Below are positions 11,301 through 22,311 of a stretch of DNA of 35,619 nucleotides, one piece after another. Below the pieces are notes generated by a model. It saw nothing but the letters and a program-made list of their open reading frames with translations. It made no database searches and was not told where the DNA came from. The position numbers and the translations under genes are program-made. Positions within the stretch are counted from its first letter, which is position 1, and the number at the start of each line of letters is the position of its first letter. The stretch is from assembly GCA_964440935.1 (NCBI GenBank), contig CAYTTY010000042.1, forward strand, positions 1 through 35,619. The letters run 5' to 3'. The DNA comes from WJJR01 sp964440935 (GTDB taxonomy: Bacteria > Zixibacteria > MSB-5A5 > WJJR01).

Positions 11301-11893
11301 TTGATGTATGGGGCGACGTCACATTTGCCAGGTATCAGATAGTCACCACTGATATCGTATATGTATGCTGGATCATCCGCGTCGACCCAGATGACGTCAC
11401 AGACAGTACCAGAAGCGTCCTTTTGTTCCAGTTTATCCATACGGGGAAGCCTATCCTGATCAGGTGACGGTGTAGCAGGATTATACTGAAGTGCCGTATC
11501 AGGGATAAGTTCCTTGTACGCAACACCAAGCGCAGATAAGTGTGGCAATCTCTTCGCTGGAATCATGGCATACAGAGAATCCGGATTAGATAAGTCTATA
11601 TAGATTGCAATTGAATCAGCGAAACGTCGCAATTGCGGATCTGAGGCTTGCATAGCAACGTGTTTTGCGCTGAATGGGATAGATGGACGTGGAGCCCTAA
11701 TCAACGTATCGCCGGGAGCAAGCTGATTATCGGATTCGACAATCGTCTCAGACTTAAGCACTTCCTGTGCGTCTGCTTTTTGGCCAACTGTTACCAGCAT
11801 GTAGAAGATGAAGGTCAGGCATGCGGAAAGTATCACTTTCACAGTGCGGGCATAGGCTACTGTGTGGCAACACATTGTATCCTTTGAGTTCAT
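5351..11893 (-). CDS. Giant secreted Cys-rich protein with ASH-type and carboxypeptidase-regulatory-like repeats and C-terminal sorting module
   Basis: The 2180-aa product is taken from the ATG at 11893, where GGAGGG lies seven bases upstream; an in-frame ATG 72 bases earlier lacks this support. A long N-terminal signal sequence ends near ADA-Q (about residue 42). Order: unknown N-terminal part; ASH/HYDIN-like repeats (about 313-600; recurring GCGTLSG); three carboxypeptidase-regulatory/CNA-B-like units (about 605-860); a large unrecognised region (about 860-1310); Ig-like parts; the CPF...AAFD...GQCVG module (about 1626-1760) shared with the downstream neighbour; two W-x-LI-type repeats (about 1768-1930); a second AAFD module; and an FlgD-Ig-like sorting module (QNYPNPFNP) over the last 95 residues. 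It is likely exported and anchored or released by a type IX-like route (inference). It is possibly co-transcribed with the next gene, 126 bp downstream. Confidence 0.88.
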   Translation of the reverse strand: MNSKDTMCCHTVAYARTVKVILSACLTFIFYMLVTVGQKADAQEVLKSETIVESDNQLAPGDTLIRAPRPSIPFSAKHVAMQASDPQLRRFADSIAIYIDLSNPDSLYAMIPAKRLPHLSALGVAYKELIPDTALQYNPATPSPDQDRLPRMDKLEQKDASGTVCDVIWVDADDPAYIYDISGDYLIPGKCDVAPYINLSPDGGTANCVWRVDLATDPCFDYATSIQVQFYANEMCTFHLCADPTVFAYNWCTGSYDFNWSFDKSDGWHYVDISPSCHVSSGGWFYYGVWVDTDANLCVKYADVYYCYSEIGPVCDVAPTSLTFPSTNVGSQDSETFEIWNTGCGTLSGSISESCSEFDVSPTSYSITSGNRQVFTVYFNPNSCGSKSCNISLGNGCGTLPVSGTGTTPPDCRLSQTSHNFQSTDLDATCPRKDIIVYNDGCETLSGPIDDDPPFYASESSISVPGGGQTTVTLIFCPSECGQANGSISFPGGCSISLSGTGTDDPECNLSETSIDFGQVDVGQTVSTSFSITNAGCGTLSGTISSGCQELSFNPSYVSLGAGQSETIQVYFTGSDSYCGTRTCDINLPSPCSSIPTTAEVRCVGTIRGYVYAKDGVTGVGSVNVCASGNGFSGCDLTNTSGAFEIPNVPYGFCYTVTPQLTDHLFDPATDNCCINSTSPECSVVFTDTTTRRIAGYVRYTTCNDAPSEGVDIYLNGEHCATTDATGYYSCSGYLLEDYNVLAAEAGHIFLDPNPREIHPLTSDRDDIHFWDDTKCFLSGICKTSCDEPIEGVVITATNNFCEVSSIATGADGLYSLDLPPGNYSLSAVKTGYSFDPAEITCSQTEEHDFVHETSLKLVFETDDPGSPNCPLLPFIASGQSHTYQVCVKDEFDCPVSGATVIIRDEVSHLDETTPPIDSTVIPGDCFEYTIVGGMPQQDKRLQMSVFKGGYDNDNNEGIDKYITVTGRRWFGETFTVQLESTTPLLILYDPPGDQSFSEWEQDLTYFTGFGLGFTTEAGVTLEAHAGVSKIVSFGVGGKIDVTARMSSMYDYRFDMTHTDIYRTDQNEDPKLIGPDGGAFFVTAGLKLKYGKALETWVDTSLCIVDDSIVLAFEPSSDQTDVVDVFVSRWYIENDIMPPLPPDEQAKWQQLLSFDVTDDCELTNDEDSLVVMPPTEKIWSGGGCRTFEEITTVSRALRVESELEIDAEIAAHFGLEVLGTGAGGKVTVHAKLALGGYIAEGFSHTNRIAYTLCDNDAPDGFHTLIYADSSYGTPVFFNGEGTHTMCPWEACTDANEGIDLINSSGIWADTVCPGDSTVIDFRLLFTGLLNGGSDFCIWAPPDDNLCGASVSFNGSANELCNIHVDPGDSFKVNVVITPNCACGPNELKICANAQCDDQIYSCETITIYCDPSNCPCYVDITTPNSSTLPYSGDIAVCANTSESHDGIRFYQQRLGGGLSLICYDSTGEGSGTLSYCCVWESNTWQDGSYDIIAVPVANGNENWDCSDTVRVKIDNTCPRVVATIPDSNELYVDRIEIEVSEILHEDSMTCLAKCFRVRDLTTGTEIVCQSITHPSDLLYKFIPSPSLPDSHNFEGILEVCATDPAGNPLCSEYRWPFTTVPPESGCVCPFSLRHSPTPSSGLMKGNALVDGVPAGENDCVAAFDSKGQCVGFSTITYVNPPTCDSTVAGFSFQIYGDDPTTPDVDEGMNEGELFTLRLYDCSEDVVREYPRPLECWTNTNSFPLPSPCDSICKPYDFIDECADSVDLPCSWSLISFCALNPDTATADVFAPMGGNVGWVAGFKNGYVWWDPADPLFSPLQTLDPCMGYWVKTNVPPDALLVEGPCGGSCSCMDLDQNWNLIGYCLESPMTPEEAFSELISAGTLQWVSGFGCVGYQWFDPYDLPQNNTLTQIEKNQGYWVKLTDSVNCFTYPNPTQILTKIAHTGTPWPTLASTENLGPFSFRPTQKASRISGRVLVDGAPASGSDLIAAFDAQGNCAGVGPINLRDGHALFALEIYGDDPTTAVDEGLQSGESIHLKIFDASTSQVLDYDREFSGWQNRNGAPLYNDLKGKLVIDFLSEGAGSESTPQSYSLSQNYPNPFNPTTSIDVYLGQASHVSLEIFNVAGQRVRTLVAGELTAGRHVVVWDGTDDLGSPVSSGIYLYRLSSPEYVETKKLVLLK

Positions 11894-11900
11894 GTCTATT

Positions 11901-11906
11901 CCCTCC
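11901..11906 (-). promoter_or_regulatory. Shine-Dalgarno GGAGGG deciding the start of the 2180-aa surface protein
   Basis: On the minus strand GGAGGG stands seven bases before the ATG at 11893. It favours this start over the in-frame ATG at 11965, and it places the hydrophobic signal segment close to the N-terminus. Confidence 0.7.
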
Positions 11907-12158
11907 GGATGAGGTGTGCAAAGGACGATGGAGACGCGAGTGTTTATTGTGGAGTTCATGGCCACTGTGGCAATCGATCAAATACACAAACCCGTTCACG
12001 CCCAGAAGCGTGTGGATTGCTTCACAAAGACACTACCTGTACGAACACTGCGATTTGCCCGCTGCTGTGCTCTGCGAGTTGTGAATGTCTGCGCGAGTCT
12101 TTTACCTACTTATAGTGTAGCTAAGATTGGGGTGGTACCAAGTCAAGAGCTTTTCGTT

Positions 12159-12193
12159 CAAAATGACAAAGCCTGATGTTCGCACCCATCAGG
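12159..12193 (-). terminator. Candidate terminator for the hsdMS-gajAB-hsdR operon
   Basis: On the minus strand CCTGATG and CATCAGG form a 7-bp stem with an eight-base loop, followed by CTTTGTCATTTT. It lies about 175 bp past the hsdR stop. The stem is short, so the call is tentative. Confidence 0.4.
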
Positions 12194-12367
12194 GCAAACG
12201 GTGGGAAGGCCGGCCCCCCCCTGGCGACTTTCACGGACAGTCTGGACTTGGCACGCAATGCGAATCTGACGAATGAGGAGAAACTGGCAGCGTAACTGAA
12301 AACCCGCAGAGGTAAATGACCACTCACTCTTTACGCAAGTGTCAACTCAAGTCCGTCCTGCTACAGC

Positions 12368-15433
<3,066 letters not shown>

Positions 15434-15435
15434 AC

Positions 15436-17265
15436 TTATTCAGGTCCTTCTGCACACAGCAGAACGCACGGGTCGTTCTTGGGCGTCAATATTGTGGTTT
15501 TCAGTTTCCCCCGCGTCACACTGACACGGAAATTTTGTCGGGCTTGGTCATTGATCTCAGAAAGGTAGTTCGACTTTACGATACGGTCGAAATTCGCCTT
15601 GATCTGACCATTGGCAACGCGTGGCCAACCTTCGAAGATAATCACCTCGCAGAATTGTTTGCCCTTGGCCTTGTGCATGTTCATAACCACCACGCCCGTT
15701 TCCGGCTTGGCGTTGGTGGAGAAATGTTCGCGCACGAAGGCACGCTGCGTGATCGCGAGGGCGTTGGCATAGGCGCCGTTGTCCCGCCAATCCTGCGAAA
15801 GGTCCTGCCGGAGCTGCGTTCCGCGCTCAAGAAGTCGGATATTGCGAACTTCTCTTGCGAGTCCCTTCAGACGGGGACATGTTCCCTGCTCCAGGATGCG
15901 CCGCACCTCTCGCCAGTCCTTGTCGGGATCACCTGTAAGCACAAGTGCCCGAGCCGCGGCATAGACCCCCAGCATCGCGACTAGGATGCTGTTCCTTTTG
16001 ATTTCCTTGCCGGCCGCTTGGCGGACCAGCCAGTCATTGTAGGCTTTCTGAAGGGACTTTGCCTCTCTGAGGTCGCCCAGTGTTGGAGCATCGCCTCCCT
16101 TGCCTTGGTAGTAGTTGCGCATCAAGGTGAAGAACTGCTCGGAATGCCGCCCATCGGCATCAGGCTGCATCAGGAAGGCAATAATCTCGGCTCCCAAAAT
16201 GGCAGCCTCCAACTCGATGACAGCGACATGGGGAATCTCTGTCATCCCCGCCGGCGGCGCGCGAAACGTATCCGACACGAGACGGGTCATCTTCCTGGTA
16301 GGAACCAGAATCGCCAGCGACCAATCCTTACGACCGGCATCGACGAGCCGCTTCCGTGCGGCATAGGCCGTCGTGATTAGTGCAGTCATGGCCTGATTGG
16401 CGTACGGCTCATACAAGAGGCACTTGATACCGTTGTAGCTGTCCTTCCGGAATCTGCCGGATAGAAGGTCATTCCCGAAACTTCCAATGTCCGTGCCCGC
16501 ACTGCGATGGTTGTCGTCCATACCGAGGTCCACCTCGGTTGGCGTGAATGCCGCCCTGAAGTGGTTCAGGCGCTCGGGGTCGGCGCCGATGAAGTCGTAG
16601 ATGCGCTGCTCGGGATCCGCAACGGCAAGAAGGGTGCTAGACCCACCCATTGCTTGGACGACGCGCCATTGCTCGGCGTTTGTGTCCTGGAATTCATCGA
16701 ACATGATCACGGGATACATCGTGGCCAGCAAAGTGCGAATGCGCACACTGCCGCGGAGAATGTCCCCGACATACGGCGCGAACAGGTCGAAGCAGATGCA
16801 CCCGTCCTCGCGGGCCAGCCGCAGACGCTCGGTCTCCACGGCCGTCTTCTGTGCCGCCTTCTGGGCATCGGTCAGCTTCGACGCCGCGGCATACCCACTG
16901 CGGATGTCCGACAGGGCGATTGCTTCCCCGGGCGGCGCCAGTATGTTTATCCGGCGCGGGAGTCCGACCAAGTAGCCATGCGCCTTCAGGATGCGCCAGA
17001 AGAAGGAATGGTAAGTCTCGACGTCGATCCTCCGCTTCTGTTCACGCGGGATTTGTTGCTCGTACTCAATGGTCTCGACAACGCGGGAGACGGTTGCGCG
17101 GGCGAAGCTGAGGAAGAGGATCTTCTGACCCGGCCGCAGGTCCCGCTCGGCAATCTGCGCTGCCTTGAGAATGGAGACTGTCGTCTTGCCGGAACCCGGT
17201 CCTCCCGTGACGAGCAGGTGCCCATTGGCCACCATGATCTCAAGCTGTTTCTCAGTCAGTTGCAT
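15436..17265 (-). CDS. UvrD/PcrA-like SF1 helicase, GajB-like partner of the OLD nuclease
   Basis: The 609-aa superfamily 1 helicase has Walker A GGPGSGKTT (21-29), Walker B/motif II DEFQDT (190-195), motif III-like AVADPEQRIYDF (214-225), HKAKGKQF (531-538) and the motif VI-like VSVTRGK (581-587). I chose ATG 17265, which overlaps the upstream stop by 14 bp; the longer frame begins with a GTG at 17289. UvrD-type helicases next to class 2 OLD nucleases are the GajB component of Gabija anti-phage systems, where the complex senses nucleotide depletion or DNA ends and degrades DNA (established for the family). Here the pair is read between hsdS and hsdR. A housekeeping repair helicase is the alternative, but the overlap with the OLD gene argues against it. 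Confidence 0.88.
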   Translation of the reverse strand: MQLTEKQLEIMVANGHLLVTGGPGSGKTTVSILKAAQIAERDLRPGQKILFLSFARATVSRVVETIEYEQQIPREQKRRIDVETYHSFFWRILKAHGYLVGLPRRINILAPPGEAIALSDIRSGYAAASKLTDAQKAAQKTAVETERLRLAREDGCICFDLFAPYVGDILRGSVRIRTLLATMYPVIMFDEFQDTNAEQWRVVQAMGGSSTLLAVADPEQRIYDFIGADPERLNHFRAAFTPTEVDLGMDDNHRSAGTDIGSFGNDLLSGRFRKDSYNGIKCLLYEPYANQAMTALITTAYAARKRLVDAGRKDWSLAILVPTRKMTRLVSDTFRAPPAGMTEIPHVAVIELEAAILGAEIIAFLMQPDADGRHSEQFFTLMRNYYQGKGGDAPTLGDLREAKSLQKAYNDWLVRQAAGKEIKRNSILVAMLGVYAAARALVLTGDPDKDWREVRRILEQGTCPRLKGLAREVRNIRLLERGTQLRQDLSQDWRDNGAYANALAITQRAFVREHFSTNAKPETGVVVMNMHKAKGKQFCEVIIFEGWPRVANGQIKANFDRIVKSNYLSEINDQARQNFRVSVTRGKLKTTILTPKNDPCVLLCAEGPE

Positions 17266-19120
17266 CCGCACCGATTCTCGGCTCGGCACCCGCAGCGGGC
17301 GTACAGGTGGTCTTCAATTGAATGCAGGCGTCCCTAAGCCACGGTGGGATCTCCGCCTCGCTGCACTGGGCGAGGAAGTCGGCAATGCCCCAGTTGGCCT
17401 TCGTCCAGCCGAAGTAGTCTGCGACTGCAGCCTGCGCACCCCCCGTCACGTCCGGGTGCTTCTCCATGAGGTGCGGAGGCCAGTCGACTAGCGTTGCGAA
17501 ACGCGTGAGCGCCTCCACGGTGGTGTTGTTCAGGACGAGGTCCTCAAAGCCCTGCTCTTCGTGCATCAGTATAAATTCGACTTGGGCCCCGATGAGCGCT
17601 GCGTTCGCGGCATCCTGCTTGTCGCAGATGGCGAATACACGCTTGCCGAGCTCACGGTAGAGCTTGGCCATGTCGGGGATGTTGTTCTGGCTGCCGGCGT
17701 CAATCGTGCAGATACCGAGGGCTTCCAGCGAGGAGTAGGTGTCGGGCCTCAACTCCGACAACCGGCGACAGACGACCGGGAACGCAGACGCCTCTGTTGC
17801 ACCTTCGGCTACAAGGATGCGCCGAGCGAGCAAGCCTTCGCAGAAGCGGGTACGGAACTCCCGCCGATAGCGCTTCAGCTTAACGCTATTGGGCAGCGCG
17901 ATGTCGCGTTTGGCTAGCACCCCATCAGCATCCCTTGTCAGGACGACGGTCTCGTCGAGCGCAAATTCCTCCAGTACATAAGGGGAGTGCGAGGTGAACA
18001 GGGTCTGCGACGCCAGCTTGCGGATCTCGTGAACGATCCGCTTTTGAGCGTAGGGTGGAATGGCGGTCTCTGGCTCTTCCATGGCGAAGATCACATTCTG
18101 CTTGTCTTCCGCAATCTGGGAGAGCATGGCCAAGACGAGCATGTTGATGGTACCCGTGCCCTGCCGATAGAACGGTGCCGCGTGACTCCCCTCACCTGTA
18201 GCGATAAAGGCGGTGATGACTTTCCGCAGGTGTTCACGGGTGAGATTCGTCACCTTCAGATGGGGCTCAATCCCCCATTCTTTAGGGACGTATTTCTTCA
18301 GCGCGGTATTGATACTCTCCAACACGCCGGCGATTCCAAACACCGGATCGCTCGCGACCGAGTAACGGGCGAGCTTGGTGATGGTGTCTTCCCACATCTG
18401 TGGCCTGACCTCTTTCAGGCGCAGGATGATGTCCAGCAGGCTACCCCGCTCCAGGCTCAGTGCGCGCGTGCCCGTGCGCAAGGAGCGCAGATAAAGGAAG
18501 CCACAGACCCGCTTGTCCTTCCTGGAGAACGTGACAGGATTGTCACTCTCGGCAAGGCTGCGTGTGAAGTAGGTCCTGCCCTCGAAATCATCCTCTTCCG
18601 GGTTGTACCAGCCGTGGAAGGTCACGCGGAGCGCCTCGGTTATGTTCGCTGCATCGACACCTGCCGGGTTGGCCTCTTCGTAGAATGTATTGGTCTCGGC
18701 GTCCCAGAACTCAATGTAGTCACCAAACCTGGCCCTCTGCTCCTCTCCAAGATCCGAGATGGCGACTTCGATTTCGATCCGGGGTGCTTCTTCGCCAGCA
18801 ACAGCCACCGCTTCGTCGGCGGCGCCTTCAGGGTCGGGGCCCAGTTGGGCAGCGCCTACTTCAGCTTTGTCCTCATCATCTTCTTCCGCTTTCGCAGGAG
18901 GATCATCGGTCCTGGCTAGGTATCTGCCTTGGAAGAAGTCGTGCTCATCAAACGGAGGTTGACGGTTCAGGCGATCAGGCCCGAGCACCAAGTCAATGGC
19001 CTCAAGCAGGGTCGTCTTGCCCGTGTTGTTGTCGCCAATCAGCACGCCGTGCCCCGGCAAGAGCACGATCGCCTCCCGAATACCGCGAAACTGCTTGATG
19101 GTTATACGCGTAATCCGCAT
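17252..19120 (-). CDS. OLD-family ATPase with TOPRIM nuclease domain, GajA-like
   Basis: The 622-aa protein has an N-terminal ABC/SMC-type ATPase: Walker A GDNNTGKT (29-36), Walker B FAMEEPE (345-351) and H-loop SHSP (377-380). A C-terminal TOPRIM domain follows, with acidic residues E439 and E443 (VAEGATE) and D500/D503 (CDKQD). Class 2 OLD proteins next to a UvrD helicase form Gabija (GajA cuts DNA, GajB is the helicase). An acidic, low-complexity insert lies at about residues 77-112 in the ATPase half. The gene starts three bases after the hsdS stop and overlaps the helicase start, so it is an integral part of the operon. Alternative: a type I R-M accessory ATPase with a new role. Function as Gabija is inferred from domain pairing. 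Confidence 0.9.
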   Translation of the reverse strand: MRITRITIKQFRGIREAIVLLPGHGVLIGDNNTGKTTLLEAIDLVLGPDRLNRQPPFDEHDFFQGRYLARTDDPPAKAEEDDEDKAEVGAAQLGPDPEGAADEAVAVAGEEAPRIEIEVAISDLGEEQRARFGDYIEFWDAETNTFYEEANPAGVDAANITEALRVTFHGWYNPEEDDFEGRTYFTRSLAESDNPVTFSRKDKRVCGFLYLRSLRTGTRALSLERGSLLDIILRLKEVRPQMWEDTITKLARYSVASDPVFGIAGVLESINTALKKYVPKEWGIEPHLKVTNLTREHLRKVITAFIATGEGSHAAPFYRQGTGTINMLVLAMLSQIAEDKQNVIFAMEEPETAIPPYAQKRIVHEIRKLASQTLFTSHSPYVLEEFALDETVVLTRDADGVLAKRDIALPNSVKLKRYRREFRTRFCEGLLARRILVAEGATEASAFPVVCRRLSELRPDTYSSLEALGICTIDAGSQNNIPDMAKLYRELGKRVFAICDKQDAANAALIGAQVEFILMHEEQGFEDLVLNNTTVEALTRFATLVDWPPHLMEKHPDVTGGAQAAVADYFGWTKANWGIADFLAQCSEAEIPPWLRDACIQLKTTCTPAAGAEPRIGADATD

Positions 19121-19123
19121 CTG

Positions 19124-20452
19124 TCACCCAATACTCTTGTTGGTTTGAGATTTCTGGCGATTGTCGCATTCTGCGGCCACGTGAATTTCGCCGGAGACCA
19201 GCTTGGGCAAGAGGTAATCGCGCATCTCAGCAAGCTTGCGAGATTCGTCCATCACCGCGCGGATGCAGTTGAACAACGGCTGTGCAATGTCACCGAACTC
19301 CAGCGCCAATTGCGCAGATGGCGTGGCAATCCGATAGTGGTCCATTGCATCGACCGTGACACGTTGCCGTCCGCTGGTGCCAGTCATGTTCTGGATTGCG
19401 AAATCGCGAAACTCACCAGTGCGTGCCAAGCAGTATGCAAAGATAGGCGGCAACGGTGCTTTTGGCCGAAGCACGATGTACTCGGTCGAGCCCCATGCAA
19501 TCTGGCCGTTGGCCAGGAAGTCAACGAAAGCGGTCTTTCCGTTCTCCAAACACGGTGTGATGCGAGCGACCAGCGTATCGCCGTTCGTAAAGCGCATGCC
19601 CGAGCCGAACGGGCGCTCGATCCACGACTCCGGCGCATATCCCTTCGTCGGCATTGCCTTCATGTCGAGATATGGAGCACACTCACCCCTCCTGAGCGAA
19701 CGAGTCGGGTTGACATCAATAACCTCAGATAGCGCCCTCACCGCCCACCCCTCCGGCACCGGCCCAATCTCGGAGTCAACGAACCGTGTCGGCAGGGAAT
19801 CGAAGACATCCTCTGGCATAGAGGGGAATGAGGTCACACCGTCGGCCTTGGCCCTCACCGGCTCGAAATCCACAAACCATGTGCGAAAGATCGCCCGTGC
19901 CAGTTCTTCCAGTTTCGTTGCCGTTTTCCGGTTGTGCTCAATTTTGTCGTCGAGCGAGCCGAGGACTGCGGCGATGATACGTTGCTGCACAATTGTGGGT
20001 GCTGGGACTTCGAAGTTTTCGATCATGCCCTTTGTAAGGGCATTCCTCGTCGCTCCGGCACCAGCTAAAGAGAGCATCGATGACTGTTTGGCTGGTGAAA
20101 TCAGATGGTAGTGCAGATAACCAGGATCCAGGTGGTTGGGATCAGTCCGGATGATGGCAACGTGCTGATTTACTCGCGCGGGAAGGACCGATCCGGGTAC
20201 TCGACATGAGCGTGCCACCGAATCGCCAGTGATGTTCAGGAGAATGTCGCTGGGCTCGACAGCGACATTGGCCAATTGCGCAGCGTGTTCTTCTCCAATA
20301 TAGACTAACCCTTCCGTTCGGAAACCATCATTGTAGACGTTTTGACTGCGAATCAGAGTCACGCCATGTGGTAAGTAAACTTCACCGCCACCCCTCGGTG
20401 TTGCACCGCTTCCGATCTTCGTACAAGCACTTCCGAGTCGTATCAGCTTCAC
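19124..20452 (-). CDS. hsdS: Type I restriction-modification specificity subunit
   Basis: The 442-aa HsdS sets the DNA target for both methylation and cleavage. It shows two target-recognition halves, each followed by a helical conserved region: the central one contains KIEHNRKTATKLEELARA, the distal one MDESRKLAEMRDYLLPKL. I use the GTG at 20452, which overlaps the hsdM stop as GTGA and has GAGAG seven bases upstream; the longer frame (to 20515) would overlap hsdM by 67 bp and adds a Gly/Cys-rich stretch unlike the family. The recognition site cannot be read from the sequence. Confidence 0.93.
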   Translation of the reverse strand: MKLIRLGSACTKIGSGATPRGGGEVYLPHGVTLIRSQNVYNDGFRTEGLVYIGEEHAAQLANVAVEPSDILLNITGDSVARSCRVPGSVLPARVNQHVAIIRTDPNHLDPGYLHYHLISPAKQSSMLSLAGAGATRNALTKGMIENFEVPAPTIVQQRIIAAVLGSLDDKIEHNRKTATKLEELARAIFRTWFVDFEPVRAKADGVTSFPSMPEDVFDSLPTRFVDSEIGPVPEGWAVRALSEVIDVNPTRSLRRGECAPYLDMKAMPTKGYAPESWIERPFGSGMRFTNGDTLVARITPCLENGKTAFVDFLANGQIAWGSTEYIVLRPKAPLPPIFAYCLARTGEFRDFAIQNMTGTSGRQRVTVDAMDHYRIATPSAQLALEFGDIAQPLFNCIRAVMDESRKLAEMRDYLLPKLVSGEIHVAAECDNRQKSQTNKSIG

Positions 20453-22119
20453 GTGTGCACTCTCATCAGCTGTTCCCGCACCGCACCCATCAGCCGCTCC
20501 CCCTCCGCAAAACACTCCTCCAACTCGGCCAATAATCGCGGGTACTTCTCTGCGAACGGCTCGCCGTCGTCTTCCTGTTCCTCTGCCCCAACGTAGCGCC
20601 CGGGCGTGAGCACGAATCCATGTTTGCCGATTCCCTTGATGTTCTCGCTCTTGCAGAAACCGGGGATGTCATGGTATTCCCATTTCCCGTGTTCCGACTC
20701 ATTCCACCAAGGGGGCGCTGATTCGCCACGCCATTGACGAAACGCATAGATGATGCGTCCAATATCGGAATCGTGATTTGGGTCGCCGATCCCGTCCGCA
20801 AGAATTGTCTCACCGTCACCGCCACCAGTCAGCACACGGAGCGTGCGGTTTTGCATGGTGCCGAGCTTGCGAGCGTCGATGAAGAGGGTCTCACCGGTCC
20901 GATCGCGTCCGCCGTGTTTCAGGTTCTTGCCGGTTTTGTCGCGTGTGAGAAACCAGAGACACGCGGGAATGCCAGTCGTGAGAAAGAGCTGGGCGGGCAG
21001 CGCCACAATAGCATCAACCAAATCGGCCTCAACGATTCGCTGGCGTATCACGCCTTCGCCGCCCGAAGCAGTGGCTAGTGAGCCATTGGCCATGACAAAT
21101 CCAGCCACTCCACCGCCGTGACCATTGGGCGGAGCCATGTGATGGGTGAAATGCTGGATCCAGGCATAGTTGGCATTGCCGACAGGCGGCGTGCCATAAC
21201 GCCAGCGAACGTCGTCCCGCAGCAACTTGCCCGACCAGTCGGAGACATTGAACGGTGGATTGGCCAGGATGTAGTCGGCTTTGAGGTCGGGATGGAGATT
21301 GCGCAGAAAGGTATCGGCAGGCTGCGAACCGAGATTGGCCTCGATACTGCGAATGGCCAGGTTCATGTGTGCCAGCCGCCACGTTGTGGGGTTGGACTCC
21401 TGACCGTAAATGGAAATGTCTGTGCGTTTGCCGCCGTGGGCCTCGACAAATCGCTCCGACTGGACGAACATCCCAGCCGACCCGCAGCACGGATCGTAGA
21501 CGCGGCCTTCGTAGGGCTCGAGCATTTCGACCAGCAGACGCACAATGCAACGCGGTGTAAAGAACTCGCCTCCGAGCTTACCCTCGGCCTGAGCGAACTT
21601 GCCAAGGAAGTACTCGTACACGCGGCCCAGCATGTCGCGGGCCTTGGCGCGCTCGCCCTTGAAGCCGATGTCGGCGATGAGATCGATCAATCCCTTCATC
21701 TTCTCCGGTGCAATACCCCGACGTGCATAATCGCGCGGGAGTTTGTTCTTGAGGATGGGATTGTCGCGCTCGACAGCGAGGATGGCATCGTCGATCAGTG
21801 TTGCGATCTCCGGACGGGTTGCCTGGTTTTGCAGGTTGCTCCAGCGCGTCTCGGGCGGGACCCAGAACACTCGTTCGGCTGTGTATTCATCTTTGTTCTC
21901 AAGCAGGCCATCGAGCTGTTTGCCGGAGATTCCCTCTGCTTCGAGCTCGGCCTTGAGTTGCTCGCGACGCGCCTCGAACGAGTCGGAAATGTATTTCAGA
22001 AACAGCAGCCCCAGCACGACGTGCTTGTACTCGGCGGCATCGACTTGCCCACGCAACGCGTCAGCGGCCTTCCAGAGCGTGGCGGCGTATTCGAGATCAG
22101 AATCGGCGTTGCTGGCCAT
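20449..22119 (-). CDS. hsdM: Type I restriction-modification DNA adenine methyltransferase subunit
   Basis: The 556-aa HsdM methylates adenine in the target defined by HsdS and is needed for R-complex assembly. An N-terminal helical HsdM domain (about 8-160) precedes the catalytic domain with SAM-binding motif DPCCGSAG (209-216) and catalytic NPPF (287-290). AGGAAG lies upstream of the ATG. It is the first gene of the leftward operon; the 192 bp between it and the divergent recombinase gene must hold the operon promoter, though I cannot point to clear boxes. Confidence 0.96.
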   Translation of the reverse strand: MASNADSDLEYAATLWKAADALRGQVDAAEYKHVVLGLLFLKYISDSFEARREQLKAELEAEGISGKQLDGLLENKDEYTAERVFWVPPETRWSNLQNQATRPEIATLIDDAILAVERDNPILKNKLPRDYARRGIAPEKMKGLIDLIADIGFKGERAKARDMLGRVYEYFLGKFAQAEGKLGGEFFTPRCIVRLLVEMLEPYEGRVYDPCCGSAGMFVQSERFVEAHGGKRTDISIYGQESNPTTWRLAHMNLAIRSIEANLGSQPADTFLRNLHPDLKADYILANPPFNVSDWSGKLLRDDVRWRYGTPPVGNANYAWIQHFTHHMAPPNGHGGGVAGFVMANGSLATASGGEGVIRQRIVEADLVDAIVALPAQLFLTTGIPACLWFLTRDKTGKNLKHGGRDRTGETLFIDARKLGTMQNRTLRVLTGGGDGETILADGIGDPNHDSDIGRIIYAFRQWRGESAPPWWNESEHGKWEYHDIPGFCKSENIKGIGKHGFVLTPGRYVGAEEQEDDGEPFAEKYPRLLAELEECFAEGERLMGAVREQLMRVHT

Positions 22120-22311
22120 GTGCGGTCTTCCTCGCTATCGTGTTCCTATTGTTGGCCCCATAAGCAAATGAATAGACCAGATCACTCCCGATCAAGCCTG
22201 CAAATCACCCTCAGATCAGCGACCTATGTCCGAAAATCGCCACCACGGGCGTGGATTTGCACAATCGCCTGATCGCAGTGTAGCGTCTACCACACTGACC
22301 CGGGAGGAATT
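22120..22311. promoter_or_regulatory. Divergent promoter region between hsdM and the tyrosine recombinase
   Basis: Genes diverge from this 192-bp gap, so it should contain promoters in both directions and possibly an attachment half-site upstream of the recombinase. I see no convincing consensus promoter, operator palindrome or arm-site repeats; the only clear signal is the recombinase Shine-Dalgarno GGGAGGAATT just before 22312. Confidence 0.4.

Larger units (their letters stand above)
11894..12367. other. Intergenic region between hsdR and the surface protein gene
   Basis: This 474-bp stretch separates the end of hsdR from the start of the surface protein gene, both leftward. It must hold the promoter for the surface genes, but I find no convincing -35/-10 pair. 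It contains a terminator-like hairpin (12159-12193). On the plus strand there is a short coding-looking segment from an ATG at 12163 that would need one frame shift in a run of seven C to continue to a TAA at 12293; this may be a gene relic, but it overlaps the hairpin and is weak. Confidence 0.4.

Noticed and set aside
21118..22272. Plus-strand open frame of 384 codons
   Set aside because: Antisense to hsdM, whose motifs are intact.
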